Made by a program: the position numbers and the translations under genes. Shown piece after piece: positions 17,032 through 27,309 of a stretch of 64,000 nt of DNA (position 1 is the stretch's first letter; the number at the start of each line of letters is the position of its first letter). The stretch covers positions 1-64,000 of the forward strand of contig NZ_VHKO01000006.1 in assembly GCF_015223435.1 (NCBI RefSeq). Reading direction: 5' to 3'. The notes under the pieces are model-generated. The model made no database searches. It was given only the letters and a program-made list of their open reading frames with translations, and was not told the DNA's origin. Origin of the DNA: Vibrio hibernica (GTDB lineage Bacteria; Pseudomonadota; Gammaproteobacteria; Enterobacterales; Vibrionaceae).

Positions 17032-18144
17032 ATGGCAATTAGCAGCTCAAAAGACATTATTGAAGATATTCGTTTAGGCAAAATGGTTATTTTGATGGAC
17101 GATGAAGATCGTGAGAATGAAGGCGACTTAATCATGGCTGCCGAGCATATCACACCTGAAGCCGTAAACTTTATGGCGACTCATGGACGTGGTTTGATTT
17201 GTTTAACATTGACGAAAGAGCGTTGTTCTAATCTAGTTTTGCCACCAATGGTGCAAGATAATAACGCGCAATATACGACTAACTTTACGGTTTCTATTGA
17301 AGCGGCTGAAGGCGTTACGACCGGAATTTCAGCAGCGGATCGCGCCGTTACGGTACAAGCTGCTGTGGCAAAAAATGCAAAAGCGGCAGACTTGGTTCAG
17401 CCTGGGCATATTTTCCCACTTGCGGCTCAGGAAGGTGGGGTATTAACTCGTGCTGGTCATACTGAAGCTGGTTGCGATTTAGCGCGTTTAGCTGGGTTAG
17501 AGCCAGCATCGGTGATTGTTGAGATTTTAAATGAAGATGGCAGCATGGCGCGTCGCCCTGATCTTGAAATATTTGCCGAAAAACATGGTATTAAATTGGG
17601 TACGATTGCCGATCTCATTGAATATCGCAACAATACCGAAACCACGATAGAGCGTGTTGCAACATGCCAATTGCCGACCGAGTTTGGTGATTTTGAATTA
17701 ATCACTTACCGCGACACCATTGATAATCAAATTCATTATGCTTTGCGAAAAGATTTAGCAATTAAAGGTCAAGTACCGTTAGTGAGGGTTCACTTGCAAG
17801 ATACCTTTACCGATTTATTACATTCTAACCGAGCCGCTGATCGCAGTTGGAGTTTAGATTGTGCCATGAAACGCATTGGAACGGATGGCGGTGTATTGGT
17901 GGTGCTCGGTAATGAAGAGTCTTCGGAATCTATTATCAATAAAGTAAAAGCATTCGAACAACAAGATAGTGCAGCGGCTCCAGTGATGGCGAAAAAGCAA
18001 GGTACGTCACGCAGGGTTGGAGTTGGTTCTCAAATTCTTGCTAATTTAGGCGTCACCGATATGCGTTTATTATCTTCTAGCTCAAAGCGTTACCATGCGC
18101 TTTCTGGCTTTGGATTGAATGTTGTGGATTATGTAACGGAATAG
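17032..18144 (+). CDS. ribBX: DHBP synthase fused to a degenerate GTP cyclohydrolase II domain (RibBX type)
   Basis: Residues 1-205 are a complete 3,4-dihydroxy-2-butanone-4-phosphate synthase with [26 protein letters not shown] and [17 protein letters not shown]. The C-terminal 165 residues resemble GTP cyclohydrolase II in fold but lack its hallmarks: the zinc cysteines (SECLTGD...RCDCG) are replaced by [16 protein letters not shown]. It therefore probably supplies only the butanone phosphate; a separate RibA is needed elsewhere. Such fusions have been described as RibBX. The ATG has an AAAGGA site. Confidence 0.88.
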   Translation: MAISSSKDIIEDIRLGKMVILMDDEDRENEGDLIMAAEHITPEAVNFMATHGRGLICLTLTKERCSNLVLPPMVQDNNAQYTTNFTVSIEAAEGVTTGISAADRAVTVQAAVAKNAKAADLVQPGHIFPLAAQEGGVLTRAGHTEAGCDLARLAGLEPASVIVEILNEDGSMARRPDLEIFAEKHGIKLGTIADLIEYRNNTETTIERVATCQLPTEFGDFELITYRDTIDNQIHYALRKDLAIKGQVPLVRVHLQDTFTDLLHSNRAADRSWSLDCAMKRIGTDGGVLVVLGNEESSESIINKVKAFEQQDSAAAPVMAKKQGTSRRVGVGSQILANLGVTDMRLLSSSSKRYHALSGFGLNVVDYVTE

Positions 18145-18225
18145 AGCAAAGACAAGCAAAGTCGTTTTAGCTTATAAAGCCAAAAAACCAGCAATAATTA
18201 CTCATAGATATCGGTCACAGATTTG

Positions 18226-18234
18226 TGATAGAAT
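18226..18234 (+). promoter_or_regulatory. Possible extended -10 promoter for ribH-nusB
   Basis: TGATAGAAT has the TGn extension plus a good -10 match and lies about 44 bp before ribH in a 133-bp gap. No FMN riboswitch features are visible around it. Confidence 0.4.
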
Positions 18235-18277
18235 CCGCCGATTCTCACCCTACAGAAAAACAGTTTAAGGATAACGT

Positions 18278-18745
18278 ATGAAAGTAATTGAAGGTGATTT
18301 CTCAGCGCCGAACGCAAAAATTGCGATCGTAATTTCTCGTTTTAACAGCTTCATCAACGAAAGTTTACTTTCTGGAGCGATTGATACGCTAAAGCGTCAT
18401 GGCCAAGTTGCTGATGATAATATTACCATTGTTCGTTGTCCTGGCGCCGTAGAACTCCCATTAACTGCACAATATGTTGCAAAAACGGGTAAATACGATG
18501 CGATTGTTGCTCTTGGTACCGTGATCCGTGGTGGCACACCGCACTTTGATTACGTATGCAGTGAGTGTAATAAAGGTTTAGCTCAAGTGTCTTTGGAATA
18601 TAGTCTTCCAGTGGCATTTGGTGTATTAACTGTTGACACCATCGATCAAGCGATCGAACGCGCTGGCACCAAGGCTGGTAATAAAGGGCAAGAAGCGGCT
18701 CTTAGCGCACTAGAAATGATCAACGTTTTAAATGAAATTCACTAA
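18278..18745 (+). CDS. ribH: 6,7-dimethyl-8-ribityllumazine synthase
   Basis: RibH condenses the butanone phosphate from RibBX with the RibD product to give lumazine, the substrate of riboflavin synthase, and forms a 60-mer or pentamer shell. The 155 residues show [18 protein letters not shown], the phosphate/active-site motif [25 protein letters not shown] with the catalytic histidine, and [11 protein letters not shown]. nusB follows 21 bp later. Confidence 0.97.
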   Translation: MKVIEGDFSAPNAKIAIVISRFNSFINESLLSGAIDTLKRHGQVADDNITIVRCPGAVELPLTAQYVAKTGKYDAIVALGTVIRGGTPHFDYVCSECNKGLAQVSLEYSLPVAFGVLTVDTIDQAIERAGTKAGNKGQEAALSALEMINVLNEIH

Positions 18746-18766
18746 TTTTTTGCAATCTAATTCCTA

Positions 18767-19234
18767 ATGGGGGCTCGCGTGAAACCAGCCGCACGTCGTA
18801 ATGCACGTCAATTCGCACTACAAGCGATATATTCTTGGCAAGTCACAAAAGAAAATGTGGCAACAATTGAACATCAGTTTCTAACCGGTGATAAGTACGA
18901 TGAAGAAGAGCATCATGCTAAAGAACCGAGTCTAAAAGCACCAGAAACGGATGTGGCTTATTTCCAAGATTTGTTGTCAGGTGTGGTGAATTCCAACATG
19001 GAATTAGACAGCAAGTTACGTCCATATTTATCTCGTCCAATGCAAGACTTGGATATGATGGAATTGGCACTACTTCGCCTTGCAATGTATGAAATGACTA
19101 AACGTGATGATGTCCCGTATAAAGTTGTGATTAATGAAGCGATCGAATTGGCAAAAGTGTTTGCTGCTGAAGATAGCCATAAATTCATTAACGGTGTGCT
19201 TGATAAAGCCGCGCCGCATGTTCGTAAAAAATAA
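18767..19234 (+). CDS. nusB: Transcription antitermination protein NusB
   Basis: NusB binds boxA RNA with NusE (S10) to build antitermination complexes on rRNA operons. The 155-residue all-helical protein has the typical start [16 protein letters not shown] and the C-terminal motif [28 protein letters not shown]. The common Vibrio order ribH-nusB-thiL-pgpA is kept. A clear terminator follows, so thiL is likely transcribed from its own start. Confidence 0.97.
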   Translation: MGARVKPAARRNARQFALQAIYSWQVTKENVATIEHQFLTGDKYDEEEHHAKEPSLKAPETDVAYFQDLLSGVVNSNMELDSKLRPYLSRPMQDLDMMELALLRLAMYEMTKRDDVPYKVVINEAIELAKVFAAEDSHKFINGVLDKAAPHVRKK

Positions 19235-19288
19235 CATATTCACCGTACTTTAATTATTTTTAAGTATCGATGTTGAATTAAATAAACG

Positions 19289-19316
19289 AAAGGTCAGCCA
19301 TGTGCTGACCTTTTTT
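19289..19316 (+). terminator. Intrinsic terminator after nusB
   Basis: AAAGGTCAGC (19289-19298) pairs with GCTGACCTTT (19304-19313) around a 5-nt loop and continues into a T run. Confidence 0.88.
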
Positions 19317-19355
19317 GTATAATCAATTTAACGTTTTATATTAATTAGAGTTTGT

Positions 19356-20390
19356 ATGTCTGGTGAATTTAATTTAATCGATAAGTATTTTGCGCATCGC
19401 CAGGGAAATCGACCGGATGTGCAGCTTGCGCTTGGCGATGATTGTGCTTTATTAAGTGTGCCTTCTGGATATCAATTGGCAGTCAGTACCGATACGGTTG
19501 TGCTGGGTACTCACTTTTTAGCGGATGCTGATCCCGCTGATGTTGCTTATAAAGCTTTGATGTCGAATATTAGTGACTTAGCGGCCATGGGAGCAATACC
19601 AGCTTGGTTATCTATGGCAATTAGTATGCCCAAGTTTCATCAAAAAGCAGAAGATAACTTATGGTTTAATGAGTCTTGGCTTGCCAAATTTTGTGACAGT
19701 ATGTTTACCTTAGCGAATGAACATAACTTGCAACTGATTGGAGGCGATACCACTAACGGTCCATTGACGATAACGTTCACTATTCAGGGATTTGTCCCGC
19801 AGGGGAAAGCCTTAACTCGAAGTGGTGCGAAAGTAGGGGATTGGTTATATGTGAGTGGTAATTTAGGAGACAGCCAAGCAGGCTTAGATGTCATTCTGGA
19901 TCATTCTAAATCGATACGACCATACGCACAGTATTTAGTAAAACAACATTTTCGTGCAGATTCACGTATTGCTCTCGCTCAATCTTTGTTAGGTCTAGCA
20001 TCCAGTTGCATTGATATTTCCGATGGTCTTATTTCCGATCTTAAGCATGTTCTTAAATCTTCAAATGTGAATGCTAACGTCAATATAGATGCTTTGCCAG
20101 TATCACAGCAGGCTACTGCATTTTATGGTGATATAGGGCAAGCACAACAGGTTGCGCTAAGTAGCGGGGAAGAGTACGAATTGTGTTTTACCGTATCACC
20201 ACAACATAAACAGCAACTGGAAACATTAATAAGTCAAAATCAGGACAATGTTGGCAGCGTTTATTGTATTGGCCAGATAATTGAAAGTACCAATGCTGAT
20301 ACAAATAAAATTCAACTTTTTCAACATGGTCAATTGCTATCAAAACAAGATAATGCATGGCAACTACGCGGTTTTGATCACTTTAAATAA
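19356..20390 (+). CDS. thiL: Thiamine-monophosphate kinase
   Basis: ThiL phosphorylates thiamine monophosphate to the coenzyme diphosphate. The 344 residues begin with GEFNLIDKYFAHR. Metal and nucleotide motifs of the PurM/ThiL superfamily follow: LALGDDCALL, STDTVVLGTHF, SNISDLAAMGA, IGGDTTNGPL and ISDGLISDL. It sits between the nusB terminator and pgpA, with which it probably forms an operon (31-bp gap). Confidence 0.95.
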   Translation: MSGEFNLIDKYFAHRQGNRPDVQLALGDDCALLSVPSGYQLAVSTDTVVLGTHFLADADPADVAYKALMSNISDLAAMGAIPAWLSMAISMPKFHQKAEDNLWFNESWLAKFCDSMFTLANEHNLQLIGGDTTNGPLTITFTIQGFVPQGKALTRSGAKVGDWLYVSGNLGDSQAGLDVILDHSKSIRPYAQYLVKQHFRADSRIALAQSLLGLASSCIDISDGLISDLKHVLKSSNVNANVNIDALPVSQQATAFYGDIGQAQQVALSSGEEYELCFTVSPQHKQQLETLISQNQDNVGSVYCIGQIIESTNADTNKIQLFQHGQLLSKQDNAWQLRGFDHFK

Positions 20391-20421
20391 CAATAATAAT
20401 AAAAATGAATAAGGTAATGAC

Positions 20422-20934
20422 ATGTCACAATCAGAAGATGAAATAAACCCGAAATCTCGTATTAAGCTTTCTAATCCATGGCATTTATTAGCCGTCGGAT
20501 TTGGGAGTGGTTTATCGCCTATTGTCCCTGGAACAACGGGAACCTTAGCGGCAATCCCATTTTATTTTCTTATCGTTCAATTGCCGTTGATGGGATATTT
20601 TTTAGTCGTATTATTGGCCGCTTTAGTGGGGATTACGATTTGTCAAAAAACCTCTGATGATATGAAAGTACATGACCACGGTGCGATTGTATGGGATGAA
20701 TTTGTCGGGTTTTGGATCACCATGAGTATTGTACCCATGCTTGGTTTACCCATTTATGATTGGCACACAGTATTAATAGGTTTTGTCTTATTTCGGGCTT
20801 TTGACATGATTAAACCGTGGCCGATTATTGTGCTCGACCGCCGAGTGCATGGTGGCTTTGGCATTATGGTTGATGATGTATTGGCTGGTATTATGGCTGG
20901 ATTTAGTTTGTGGCTGATTGTGGTCTATTTTTGA
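20422..20934 (+). CDS. pgpA: Phosphatidylglycerophosphatase A
   Basis: PgpA removes phosphate from phosphatidylglycerophosphate in the inner membrane to yield phosphatidylglycerol. The 170 residues have four hydrophobic helices and the family motifs GLSPIVPGTTGTLAAIP, DHGAIVWDEFVGFW and GGFGIMVDDVLAG, which hold the acidic catalytic residues. It follows thiL closely and precedes a small monooxygenase-like gene by 15 bp. Confidence 0.95.
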   Translation: MSQSEDEINPKSRIKLSNPWHLLAVGFGSGLSPIVPGTTGTLAAIPFYFLIVQLPLMGYFLVVLLAALVGITICQKTSDDMKVHDHGAIVWDEFVGFWITMSIVPMLGLPIYDWHTVLIGFVLFRAFDMIKPWPIIVLDRRVHGGFGIMVDDVLAGIMAGFSLWLIVVYF

Positions 20935-20949
20935 ATAAAGGAAAAATAC

Positions 20950-21297
20950 ATGTCTAAGAAAGTTTATTGCGTGGCACAGTTTCAACCTAAAGCGGGTAAA
21001 GAAGATGAATTGTTTGCGATTCTACAAGCATTAGAGCCAAATACATTACGTGAAGATGGATGTATTCAATACGTTGTGACTCGTCATCGCAGTAGCCCAT
21101 TTGCAGGTGGAGAAAGTTACCCGATCGCTTTTCATGAAATCTGGGCTAATAATGACGTATTTGAAGCCCATTGCCAGCGTCAGCAAATTTCAGATTTCTT
21201 TCAGCAGCAATGCGTGGCAGAGACAGGCTTAGTTGAAAAATCGAATGTGGCTATTTATAGCGATGAGCCTAATAACTTTGATGCGCCTAATATTTAA
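20950..21297 (+). CDS. ABM-domain (putative quinol monooxygenase-like) protein
   Basis: The 115 residues fit the antibiotic-biosynthesis-monooxygenase ferredoxin-like fold: VYCVAQFQPKAGKEDELFAILQALEP, EDGCIQYVV and FHEIWANNDVFEAHCQRQQISDFF are typical positions. Characterised relatives are cofactorless oxygenases of quinols or proteins of unknown role. Substrate is unknown. It lies 15 bp after pgpA and ends at a strong shared terminator. Confidence 0.75.
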   Translation: MSKKVYCVAQFQPKAGKEDELFAILQALEPNTLREDGCIQYVVTRHRSSPFAGGESYPIAFHEIWANNDVFEAHCQRQQISDFFQQQCVAETGLVEKSNVAIYSDEPNNFDAPNI

Positions 21298-21321
21298 GTC
21301 ATATAATAAAAATAGAAACAT

Positions 21322-21358
21322 AAAAAAAACGAGTCTCAGAATTGAGATTCGTTTTTTT
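21322..21358. terminator. Bidirectional terminator between the pgpA operon and dxs
   Basis: AAAAAAACGAGTCTCA pairs with TGAGATTCGTTTTTTT around a 4-nt loop (one wobble pair). A and T runs flank both sides, suiting two convergent operons. Confidence 0.88.
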
Positions 21359-21379
21359 TATTCTACAAATAGAGACTTA

Positions 21380-23272
21380 TTAAACTAAATAAGCCTTAAT
21401 TTGTTTTTCAATTCCTACAGAATCTAAACCTAGATCTACATATAATTCTGCCTGTGTCCCTTGTGAGACAAACTCATCAGGCAAACCTAGTTGTAGCACT
21501 GGTTTGAGTAATTTGTTTTGCATCATGAACTCAATCACACCTGAACCTGCACCGCCAGCAATGACGTTCTCTTCTAAAGTTACCAATACATCATGGCTAT
21601 TGACTAGCGTACGGATCAGCTCTTCATCAAGTGGTTTGACAAAACGCATGTCAGCGACCGTAGCATCAAAGGTTTCAGCCGCTTTTATTGCTTCGGGTAG
21701 GAAAGTACCAAAGCAAAGAATAGCCACTTTAGGATTCGTTTCTGGTTTGTCTTGCGCGGGATCACGCTGGCGAACAATACGACCTTTACCAATTTCTAAT
21801 GCTGTCATATTTTGTTCAATTTCCATTCCACAGCCATTACCTCTAGGATAACGAACCGCACTTGGTCCTTGATGCATGTGCCCGGTGTAGAGCATTTGAC
21901 GGCATTCATTTTCATCACTTGGCGCCATGATCACCATATTCGGAATACAACGCATAAAGCTTAAATCAAATGCCCCTTGGTGCGTTTGACCATCGGCGCC
22001 AACCAAACCAGCACGGTCGATTGCAAACATAACCGGCAAGTTCATGATTGCCACATCGTGGATCATTTGATCATATCCACGTTGCAAAAATGTTGAATAA
22101 ATCGCCACAATAGGATGATGACCAGAAATTGCCATGCCCGATGCTAGTGTCACCGCATGTTGCTCAGCAATGGCGACATCAAAATATTGCTCCGGGAATT
22201 CTTTAGAAAAACGCACCATGCCAGAGCCTTCACGCATGGCGGGAGTGATCGCCATTAATTTAGGGTCAATAGCCGCCATATCACATAGGAAGTCACCAAA
22301 GATATTTGAGAAGGTAGGCTTACCGCCGCTGCTTTTTGGCAGTGAGTTTTCTTGTGGGTCAAATTTAGGAACGCCATGATAACCAATCGGATCTTTCTCC
22401 GCAGGTTCATAACCTTTACCTTTTTTGGTCATTACATGTAAAAACTGCGGACCTTTCAGGTTGCGCATATTTTTCAGCGTTTTGACCAGTTCATTGACAT
22501 CGTGTCCATCAATAGGACCAATGTAATTAAAACCAAGCTCTTCAAACATAGTGCCCGGTACAACCATGCCTTTTAAATGCTCTTCAGTACGACGCACCAA
22601 TTCTTTGATTGGTGGAACGTTAGATAACACTTTTTTTCCGCCTTCACGGATAGAGGTATAGAAGTTACCAGTGAGTAATTGTGCTAAGTGATTATTCAGC
22701 GCACCGACATTTTCAGAGATCGACATTTCATTATCATTGAGGATCACTAGCATATCCGAGTGGACATCACCTGCGTGGTTCATTGCTTCAAATGCCATGC
22801 CAGCCGTGATAGCACCATCACCAATAACACTGACGACTTTACGATTTTTTCCTTCTTTAGCCGCACCAATTGCCATGCCTAATGCAGCGCTAATGGATGT
22901 TGAAGAATGGCCAACTGATAACGTGTCATATTCGCTTTCTTCACGCCATGGGAAAGGGTGTAATCCATCTTTTTGACGAATGGTTGAAAGGCGATCGCGA
23001 CGACCCGTTAAGATTTTATGTGGATAAGCCTGATGGCCAACATCCCAAACCAGTTGGTCAAAAGGCGTGTGATAGACATAGTGTAGAGCGACAGTCAGTT
23101 CAACCGTGCCAAGGCCAGAAGCTAAATGGCCACTAGATTGGCTGACTGAATTAAGTAAATAGGTACGCAGCTCATCACATAACGGCGATAAGCTTTCTTT
23201 TGGTAACGAGCGCAACTCATCTGGTGTATTAGCCAGTGCGAGCGTTGGGTATTTAGAGATATCAATAGTCAT
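21380..23272 (-). CDS. dxs: 1-deoxy-D-xylulose-5-phosphate synthase
   Basis: Dxs joins pyruvate and glyceraldehyde 3-phosphate with thiamine diphosphate, the entry step of the MEP isoprenoid pathway. The 630 residues show [16 protein letters not shown], the ThDP motif [15 protein letters not shown]...NDNEMSIS, the catalytic glutamate segment [15 protein letters not shown] and HQGAFDLSF. It is last in the minus-strand operon xseB-ispA-dxs. The substrate for downstream Dxr (54416) thus comes from this distant operon. Confidence 0.97.
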   Translation of the reverse strand: MTIDISKYPTLALANTPDELRSLPKESLSPLCDELRTYLLNSVSQSSGHLASGLGTVELTVALHYVYHTPFDQLVWDVGHQAYPHKILTGRRDRLSTIRQKDGLHPFPWREESEYDTLSVGHSSTSISAALGMAIGAAKEGKNRKVVSVIGDGAITAGMAFEAMNHAGDVHSDMLVILNDNEMSISENVGALNNHLAQLLTGNFYTSIREGGKKVLSNVPPIKELVRRTEEHLKGMVVPGTMFEELGFNYIGPIDGHDVNELVKTLKNMRNLKGPQFLHVMTKKGKGYEPAEKDPIGYHGVPKFDPQENSLPKSSGGKPTFSNIFGDFLCDMAAIDPKLMAITPAMREGSGMVRFSKEFPEQYFDVAIAEQHAVTLASGMAISGHHPIVAIYSTFLQRGYDQMIHDVAIMNLPVMFAIDRAGLVGADGQTHQGAFDLSFMRCIPNMVIMAPSDENECRQMLYTGHMHQGPSAVRYPRGNGCGMEIEQNMTALEIGKGRIVRQRDPAQDKPETNPKVAILCFGTFLPEAIKAAETFDATVADMRFVKPLDEELIRTLVNSHDVLVTLEENVIAGGAGSGVIEFMMQNKLLKPVLQLGLPDEFVSQGTQAELYVDLGLDSVGIEKQIKAYLV

Positions 23273-23308
23273 AAGGTATTAGCGCTTATTGTAATCGTGC
23301 TTATCATA

Positions 23309-24193
23309 TTAATGGCTGCGCTCGACGGCGTATCGGGCGAAATCTTCGAGTAATCGCGTATTGTACGGGATCGCCTGTAGCGCGAGTAGGGCTTCTTGTA
23401 GCAAGTTTTGCGCTTTTTGCTGCGCACCTTCTAAGCCTAGCAGTGCTGGATAAGTACTTTTATTTAAATTTTGATCGGAACCTTGCGGTTTGCCTAAGGT
23501 TTTGGTGTCGCTGATGACATCTAAAATATCATCATGCACTTGAAAGGCTAAACCCACGGCATCGGCATATTTATCTAGTTGCGGTAAAACATGTATTCCT
23601 TTTTCACCCGCGGATAGTGCGCCCATACGAATCGCACATTTAATTAGGGCACCGGTTTTATTACGATGGATATTTTCAAGCTCTTCTAAAGTCACGCCAC
23701 GGTTTTCGGCTTCTAAATCGAGGGATTGCCCCATGCACATACCGAGAGCACCAGAAGCGCGAGCCAGTTCTTGAATTAAGCGAATGCGTTGAGGTTCACT
23801 CACGTCATTTAAATCGCCTTCTGAAAGAATAGTAAAGGCCATAGTTTGCAGTGCATCGCCAGTTAAAATGGCCGTCGCTTCATCAAATTCAATATGGCAG
23901 GTTGCTTTACCGCGGCGCAGTTCATCATCATCCATCGCGGGTAAGTCATCATGGATTAATGAATAAGCATGGATACACTCAATCGCAGAAGCTGGCGTAT
24001 CTAAGTCTTCGATGCTCAGACCAAGCATTTGCCCAGTAATATAGACTAAAAATGGACGAGCACGTTTGCCACCAAGTAACAAACCGTAACGCATCGCTTG
24101 TGTGAGTGTTTGTTGCTGATAAGGAATACGATCTAACCATGCATTGAGTTGTTGGTTATTACGATCTTGAAATTCTGCTAGAGCCGTTTTCAT
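23309..24193 (-). CDS. ispA: Farnesyl diphosphate synthase (geranyltranstransferase)
   Basis: IspA condenses isopentenyl diphosphate with C5 and C10 allylic diphosphates to make farnesyl diphosphate for undecaprenol and quinones. The 294 residues carry LLGGKRARPFLVY, first aspartate-rich motif DDLPAMDDDELRRG, GDALQTMAF and second aspartate-rich motif FQVHDDILDVISDTKTLGK. ATG 24193, one base after the xseB stop, matches the family start; a frame opening at 24217 would overlap xseB. Confidence 0.95.
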   Translation of the reverse strand: MKTALAEFQDRNNQQLNAWLDRIPYQQQTLTQAMRYGLLLGGKRARPFLVYITGQMLGLSIEDLDTPASAIECIHAYSLIHDDLPAMDDDELRRGKATCHIEFDEATAILTGDALQTMAFTILSEGDLNDVSEPQRIRLIQELARASGALGMCMGQSLDLEAENRGVTLEELENIHRNKTGALIKCAIRMGALSAGEKGIHVLPQLDKYADAVGLAFQVHDDILDVISDTKTLGKPQGSDQNLNKSTYPALLGLEGAQQKAQNLLQEALLALQAIPYNTRLLEDFARYAVERSH

Positions 24194-24194
24194 G

Positions 24195-24440
24195 TTAAAT
24201 GTCACTTTCAGGATCAAAAGGGATTAATTCTGCGTCATCGCTGTCGTTTAATAAAATTTCAACACGTTGTTCAGCTTCGCTTAACTTTCCTTGGCTGACA
24301 CGTGCAAGCGAGATGCCACGTTCGAATTTTTTTAGGGCATCTTCAAGATCTAGGTCACCATTTTCTAGTTGATTCACTAAGGTATCTAGCTCAGCTAAAG
24401 ATTCTTCAAAGCTCATGTTTTCAGGTTTTTTATTGGCCAT
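24195..24440 (-). CDS. xseB: Exodeoxyribonuclease VII small subunit
   Basis: XseB, with XseA, forms exonuclease VII, which degrades single-stranded DNA. The 81 residues are the usual length and include MSFEESLAELDTLVNQLENGDLDLEDALKKFERG, of which the ELE/LEDAL pattern is diagnostic. ATG 24440 was chosen because the preceding ten codons of the open frame are not family-like and AAGCAGAAGA purines precede it. It heads the xseB-ispA-dxs operon and is tightly coupled to ispA. Confidence 0.93.
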   Translation of the reverse strand: MANKKPENMSFEESLAELDTLVNQLENGDLDLEDALKKFERGISLARVSQGKLSEAEQRVEILLNDSDDAELIPFDPESDI

Positions 24441-24768
24441 ATTCTTCTGCTTGCTTGAGAGTGTAATCAAAATTACTGAGGAGTAAGTCTGGTCGCTATG
24501 ATGAAACGCGGCAGTATTTTTTTAATAGTACAATACGATTAAAACTCGATGCCGGGAATGCAATCGTATTCCAAGTATAAAGGGAATATTCTGTGGGCCA
24601 ATTGTATTAACCCCTAGGCGCTGAAACAAGGGCTAATCTCATGTTTGTCACATTCATTTAAAGATATTTTTAACTTTAGTCAGCGAAACCCGGAAATCAA
24701 TGTTGTCGATGCGTAATGTGGTGTATAATTTTGCGCCTCAGATTTGGCGATACCTTACTTATTTTATC
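24441..24768. promoter_or_regulatory. Divergent promoter region of xseB and thiI
   Basis: This spacer between divergent operons has no gene. TATAAT at 24724-24729 is a likely -10 box for thiI; TTGTCG at 24703-24708 is a possible but closely spaced (15 bp) -35 box. The matching minus-strand promoter of xseB was not identified with confidence. Confidence 0.45.
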
Positions 24769-24895
24769 TATGCCCAAAGTAATTGAAGTTGCAGTGAGGC
24801 GGCAAGCCAGTGAAGCCCCGTGAGCTTAGCTCACTAAGTGAGTGGGGTGAACGAGTGTAGCCAACAAAGCTGCAGCTTCAAGTAAGACGGGTATA
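24769..24895 (+). repeat. Complete ERIC (IRU) element, 127 bp
   Basis: The element spans 127 bp, the canonical ERIC length. Its ends form an imperfect terminal inverted repeat (TATGCCC...TTGAAGTTGCAG against CTGCAGCTTCAAG...GGGTATA). The centre holds the known ERIC core, GTGAGCTTAGCTCACTAAGTGAGTGGGGTGA in fragments (GAGCTTA, AAGTGAGTGGGGTGAACGAG, GTAGCCAAC). It lies between the thiI -10 box and start codon, so it is probably transcribed as part of the thiI leader. Part of its identity rests on remembered ERIC consensus. Confidence 0.88.
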
Positions 24896-24967
24896 TCTGT
24901 AATGGTAAGAAATGATTATATAAGTAAGGTATGCCGTTTCATAACCCGATTAAAAGCGAATCATAAT

Positions 24968-26416
24968 ATGAAGTTTATTGTTAAACCCCATCCGGAAATC
25001 TTTATTAAAAGTGACTCGGTGCGTAAGCGTTTCACCCGAGCTCTGGAGCGCAATATTCGTACTATTATACAGCGTAGAACAGAATCTGTTGCAGTGTTTA
25101 ACCGTCGTGATCATATTGAAGTGGCGGCAAATAGTGATCAATACTTCTCAGAAGTACTTGAAATCCTTACTCATACGCCGGGCATTCATCACTCGTTAGA
25201 GGTTGTGCAGTCCGATTTCACCGATATGCACAATATCTATGAGCAAGCATTAATTCAAAGTCGCGATCTAATTGAAGGGAAAACTTTTGTTGTCCGCGTT
25301 AAGCGTCGTGGCCATCATGATTTTACCTCAATTGATGTCGAACGCTACGTTGGTGGTGGTTTAAACCAAGCGGTTGAATCGGCAAAAGTAAAATTAACCA
25401 AACCTGATGTTACGGTAAATATTGAGATCGATGGCGATAAGTTAAATCAAGTGGTGGCCCGTCATAAAGGCTTAGGTGGCTTCCCTCTTGGCACCCAAGA
25501 AGATGTATTAAGTTTGATTTCTGGTGGTTTTGACTCTGGTGTATCAAGCTATTTACATATAAAACGCGGATCGAAAACACATTTTTGTTTCTTTAACTTA
25601 GGTGGACCTGCTCACGAGATCGGTGTGAAGCAAGTATCCCACTTTATTTGGAACAAATATGGGTCGTCGGCCAAAGTGAAATTCATCGCGGTGGATTTTG
25701 AACCTGTTGTGGCTGAGATCCTTGAAAAAGTGGATGATGGCCAAATGGGCGTCGTGCTTAAGCGTATGTTCATGCGTGCAGGCGGTATGATCGCTGAGAA
25801 ATTTGGTATTGAAGCATTGGTGACAGGGGAGGCACTTGGTCAAGTATCAAGTCAAACGCTGACTAACTTGCGCCTTATCGATAATGTGACTGATATACTG
25901 ATCCTTCGTCCCCTAATTAACTGGGACAAAGAGGATATCATCAGCGTTGCTCGTGATATTGGCACGGAAGATTTTGCCAAAGTAATGCCAGAATATTGTG
26001 GTGTAATCTCGAAAAAACCAACCGTGAAAGCCGTAAAAGCGAAACTTGAAAAAGAAGAGTTGAATTTTAATTTTGATATTCTAGAACAAGTCGTGATGAA
26101 TGCGCGAGTGATGGATATTCGTGCTATTGAAGCAGAAAGCCAAGAACAAGCACCTGAGGTTGAGCAAGTCGCTGAAATCGCAAAAAATGCTATCGTACTT
26201 GATATTCGTAGCCCAGATGAAGAAGAAACTAATCCGCTTAAAATTGTTGATGTTGAAGTGAAGCATTTACCATTTTATAAGTTGGCGACTCAGTTTGGTG
26301 ATTTAGACCAAGCTAAAGAATACTTATTGTATTGTGACCGTGGTGTCATGAGTCGTTTACAAGCGTTGTATTTACAAGATTTGGGCTTTGGTAATGTAAA
26401 AGTATATCGTCCATAA
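24968..26416 (+). CDS. thiI: tRNA 4-thiouridine synthase / thiamine sulfur carrier ThiI
   Basis: ThiI transfers sulfur to U8 of tRNA and to ThiS for the thiazole of thiamine. The 482 residues contain an N-terminal ferredoxin-like/THUMP part ([26 protein letters not shown] in pieces), the PP-loop [10 protein letters not shown] and a C-terminal rhodanese domain with the persulfide cysteine in [16 protein letters not shown] 24968 is used because [15 protein letters not shown] is the family start; an earlier GTG-type frame would begin just past the ERIC element. Its ribosome site is weak. Confidence 0.95.
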   Translation: MKFIVKPHPEIFIKSDSVRKRFTRALERNIRTIIQRRTESVAVFNRRDHIEVAANSDQYFSEVLEILTHTPGIHHSLEVVQSDFTDMHNIYEQALIQSRDLIEGKTFVVRVKRRGHHDFTSIDVERYVGGGLNQAVESAKVKLTKPDVTVNIEIDGDKLNQVVARHKGLGGFPLGTQEDVLSLISGGFDSGVSSYLHIKRGSKTHFCFFNLGGPAHEIGVKQVSHFIWNKYGSSAKVKFIAVDFEPVVAEILEKVDDGQMGVVLKRMFMRAGGMIAEKFGIEALVTGEALGQVSSQTLTNLRLIDNVTDILILRPLINWDKEDIISVARDIGTEDFAKVMPEYCGVISKKPTVKAVKAKLEKEELNFNFDILEQVVMNARVMDIRAIEAESQEQAPEVEQVAEIAKNAIVLDIRSPDEEETNPLKIVDVEVKHLPFYKLATQFGDLDQAKEYLLYCDRGVMSRLQALYLQDLGFGNVKVYRP

Positions 26417-26433
26417 ATAATGGGCTTCAAATA

Positions 26434-26463
26434 AAAGCGTCAACCTTAGGTTGGCGTTTTTTT
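26434..26463 (+). terminator. thiI terminator
   Basis: GCGTCAACC and GGTTGGCGT pair (two wobble pairs) around a TTAG loop, followed by seven T. Confidence 0.85.
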
Positions 26464-26596
26464 ATGTCTATATCTAAGCTAAAAACAAATCAAAATGTAA
26501 ATATTATTAACAAAATGTTTATTATGTATTAGAATGTAATAGTCCTTATTTATCGTATGGATAAGTGTGAGATTTTTTATGCACTAAGGAGTCATA

Positions 26597-27307
26597 ATGA
26601 AAAAAGATTTGTCGCAAAATGATTCGAGAAGAAAGTTTTTAAAGGGGGCTGCGATTGCTATCTCAGCCACTGCAGTTGGTCCAGGCTTAATTTACCCAGC
26701 ATTTTCCCAACCTTTAAACATTAATTTAACGAAATACAAACCTATATATTTTACGGCTGAAGAGTGGAATTTCATTCTTGCTGCGACCGATAGGTTAATT
26801 CCCCCAGATGAGAATGGTCCGGGAGCAATTGAAACCAACGTACCAGTATTCATTGATATGCAAATGCAAGATTCATTCGGTAAAGCCAGCGATTGGTACA
26901 TGCGTCCCCCCTTTATCCCCTCGAAACCTGAAATGGGTTATCAGTCTCCTCTTACTCCCGCTCAAGTTTATCGTAAAGGCATCAAAGCGACAGATACTTA
27001 TTGCCAAGACAAGTACCACTCACCTTTTTTTAAATTAACAGAAAATGAAAAAGATACGGTACTTAGCCACCTGCAATCTGGTGATATTGTATTTACTGAT
27101 GTTAGTGCATCCCAATTTTTTGATTTTTTATTACAAAATACGAAAGAAGGCTATTTTTCTGATCCTATCCATGGTGGTAATAAAAATTTAGCGAGCTGGA
27201 AAATGATTGGCTTCCCTGGTGCAAGAGCATCCTTTAAGGAATGGGTAAATTATCCAAATGTTAAATATCCATTAGGACCAGTAAGTATTGATGGTGAAAG
27301 GGGCTAA
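26597..27307 (+). CDS. Gluconate 2-dehydrogenase subunit 3 family protein (small subunit)
   Basis: The 236 residues begin with a Tat signal (SRRKFLKGAAIAISATAVGPG), so the folded complex is exported by the twin-arginine route. The body fits the gluconate-dehydrogenase small-subunit family (FTAEEWNFILAATDRLIPPDENGPGA...). This subunit has no cofactor site of its own and is thought to chaperone the flavoprotein, which lacks its own signal, across the membrane. It is first of a three-gene operon with a GMC dehydrogenase 2 bp downstream and a triheme cytochrome c. Confidence 0.88.
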   Translation: MKKDLSQNDSRRKFLKGAAIAISATAVGPGLIYPAFSQPLNINLTKYKPIYFTAEEWNFILAATDRLIPPDENGPGAIETNVPVFIDMQMQDSFGKASDWYMRPPFIPSKPEMGYQSPLTPAQVYRKGIKATDTYCQDKYHSPFFKLTENEKDTVLSHLQSGDIVFTDVSASQFFDFLLQNTKEGYFSDPIHGGNKNLASWKMIGFPGARASFKEWVNYPNVKYPLGPVSIDGERG

Positions 27308-27309
27308 AA

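Noticed and set aside
18145..18277. Possible FMN riboswitch before ribH
   Set aside because: A CTCACCCT segment recalls part of the RFN consensus in reverse, but the other conserved blocks and a multi-stem fold are absent; the same holds before ribD and ribBX.
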